A stretch of 64,000 nt of DNA from Acidimicrobiales bacterium (lineage in GTDB: Bacteria > Actinomycetota > Acidimicrobiia > Acidimicrobiales > MedAcidi-G1), in contig JAAZZG010000002.1 in the NCBI GenBank assembly GCA_014237715.1, positions 186,001-250,000 of the forward strand, in the 5' to 3' direction. The notes under the pieces were generated by a model, which had not been told where the DNA came from, ran no database searches, and saw nothing but the letters and a program-made list of their open reading frames with translations. The stretch's first letter is position 1. Each line of letters opens with the position of its first letter. Below are positions 63,142 to 64,000 of this stretch, in pieces. The position numbers and the translations under genes were made by a program.

Positions 63142-63396
63142 TCAGGCAGCAAGATCCAAATCGGCGATGTCCCGGTTGGCCTCGGTGTCGGCCGCCTTGT
63201 GAACGGGCGGAACCGGACGCTGCCGGTCAGCCACCATCTGCTGTCCGAGGGACATGATCGTCCGCACGGCCCGGTCGTTGAAACCGGCGAAGTGGCCGTA
63301 GCCGGCAGCCTGGTTCAGGGCCAGAAAGAGGTCCTGCTGTGGGTGCCGGAGGTTGTGGAATGAACGGTTGCTGGAACGCAGCTTGTTGGAACGCAT
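63142..63396 (-). CDS. hypothetical protein, 84 aa
   Basis: I do not recognise it. It is basic and soluble, with an Asn/Arg-rich start (SNKLRSSNRSFHNLRHPQQD), a middle of aromatic and helical residues (ALNQAAGYGHFAGF) and a hydrophilic tail. It has no cysteine, signal or membrane segment. It is followed by a strong hairpin, consistent with a single-gene transcript. The upstream 234 bp (63397-63630) hold no gene; a near-palindrome GGTCACAGGTGACC is at about 63573-63586. Confidence 0.5.
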   Translation of the reverse strand: MRSNKLRSSNRSFHNLRHPQQDLFLALNQAAGYGHFAGFNDRAVRTIMSLGQQMVADRQRPVPPVHKAADTEANRDIADLDLAA

Positions 63397-63630
63397 GGCT
63401 TGCTCTGTTTCACTGTGGTCCGACGGCCGTCGTCCGGATTCAGCCGGGGGGCTCGTCGAAGCTGTTGTTGTGTCTGACCTGCTCCGATGGCCCCTCCATT
63501 TGGAAGTTACCCATCGGTAGATCGCTGCATAGATTCTGGGGTATCAGTCACGCGAATCCACGGCGACTGTGGTCACAGGTGACCCCGGTCGCACCCCAGT
63601 ACTGGGCAACCGACCGTGGCGATCCGACGG

Positions 63631-64000
63631 TCAGGTGCCGAGGACGATCATTCCTCCGGGCAGTGCCAGATGGTCCGAGAGTTCCTGCTCGTCGGTGGCC
63701 ATCCGCCAGTCCAGGAGAGCCGCCGCGTACCCGGCCATCAACGGGTGGTCGCCAAGGGGTTCACACTCGTCCGGATCACCCTCGAGGTCGAAGAAGATCG
63801 GCGCCATCCCGGCGAAGTGCACGTACTTGCCTCGGTGGTCCCGGTGCACCGCGAGGTTGCACCGGTGACCGTCCAGCCCATCCAACTCCCTGGAACCAGC
63901 CCACGCCCGGAAATCAAATTCCCAATGCGCAGCGGTACGCCAGCCGTCCGGCAGACCACCGTCGGCAACCGATCCGTCAAGGAAGGGACGCAGTGATCGG
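63631..64000 (-). CDS. sulfatase, C-terminal part, cut by window edge
   Basis: The frame is open from the right edge (about 38 codons before a TTG that looks like a start) to a stop at 63631. It reads SLRPFLDGS, GLPDGWRTAAHWEFDFR, then CNLAVHRDHRGKYVHFAGM and PIFFDLEGDPDECEPLGDHP. This is the C-terminal subdomain of type I arylsulfatases, which hydrolyse sulfate or phosphonate esters. The catalytic Cys/Ser and metal sites would lie outside the window. The end (ELSDHLALPGGMIV) is specific. Confidence 0.82.
   Translation of the reverse strand, partial: RSLRPFLDGSVADGGLPDGWRTAAHWEFDFRAWAGSRELDGLDGHRCNLAVHRDHRGKYVHFAGMAPIFFDLEGDPDECEPLGDHPLMAGYAAALLDWRMATDEQELSDHLALPGGMIVLGT

Noticed and set aside
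41315-64000. In-frame TGA selenoprotein candidates near tRNA-Sec, selA and selB
   Set aside because: No gene here continues with family similarity through a TGA; stops examined coincide with normal family ends.

Overview
The window is 64 kb of high-GC, densely packed bacterial chromosome. It looks like an actinomycetote, plausibly a marine or free-living member of the Acidimicrobiia; that placement is inferred. It rests on two WhiB-type regulators, a GlnR-type regulator beside two different glutamine synthetases, a b558-type succinate dehydrogenase, a tRNA-selenocysteine with selA/selB, and frequent ATGA/GTGA gene overlaps. Both edges are open: the right edge cuts a sulfatase gene.

Layout. 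0-1 kb: small hypothetical gene, tatA, whiB (minus). 1.2-5.7 kb: a MaoC/hydratase-2 protein and two glycosidase-family homologues (GH1-like, GH2-like) that both appear to lack their catalytic glutamates. 5.8-9.5 kb: sdhCAB, followed by a multicopper-oxidase C-terminal remnant. 10-14.5 kb: alpha/beta hydrolase, thioesterase, DUF368 transporter, a two-gene unit of an unknown protein plus a stand-alone phosphohistidine swivelling domain, and an SCP2 protein. 14.5-26.6 kb: a metabolic stretch on the minus strand with mdh, a PIG-L deacetylase, an asymmetric heterodimeric ABC exporter, icd, folD, purH, purN and sucCD, so with sdhCAB much of the oxidative TCA cycle lies within about 21 kb. 26.8-31 kb: a small membrane protein, an AlaX-type editing protein, an MBL hydrolase, an internally deleted molybdopterin oxidoreductase, an SDR and a PhyH dioxygenase. 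31-38.8 kb: holB, tmk, MFS transporter, topA, nhaA. 39-45.5 kb: anti-sigma kinase and STAS antagonist, HAD phosphatase, tRNA-Sec, a primary-type sigma factor, nadE, a secreted protein.

45.8-49.1 kb is a nitrogen-assimilation locus: glnII (GSII) and glnA (GSI) diverge from an intergenic region with an inverted repeat, and a GlnR-like regulator follows glnA. 49.2-54.8 kb carries ridA, a short fused 2Fe-2S/molybdenum hydroxylase-like protein, a divergent lipoprotein with a thioredoxin-like CX4C motif, an IscA/ErpA protein, Mrp and FxsA. 54.9-58 kb holds selA and selB, 13 kb from tRNA-Sec; no selenoprotein gene is recognised here. 58-64 kb: second WhiB, NfeD-like protein, STAS and receiver proteins, tRNA-Pro, a tRNA-like fragment beside a visibly AT-richer lipoprotein gene, a methyltransferase, a small hypothetical gene, and the cut sulfatase.

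A theme of the window is homologues of enzymes that keep the fold signature but lack catalytic residues (GH1-like, GH2-like, molybdenum hydroxylase-like, NfeD-like), plus two clear gene remnants. All family assignments come from reading motifs by eye; no database search or structural alignment was run.
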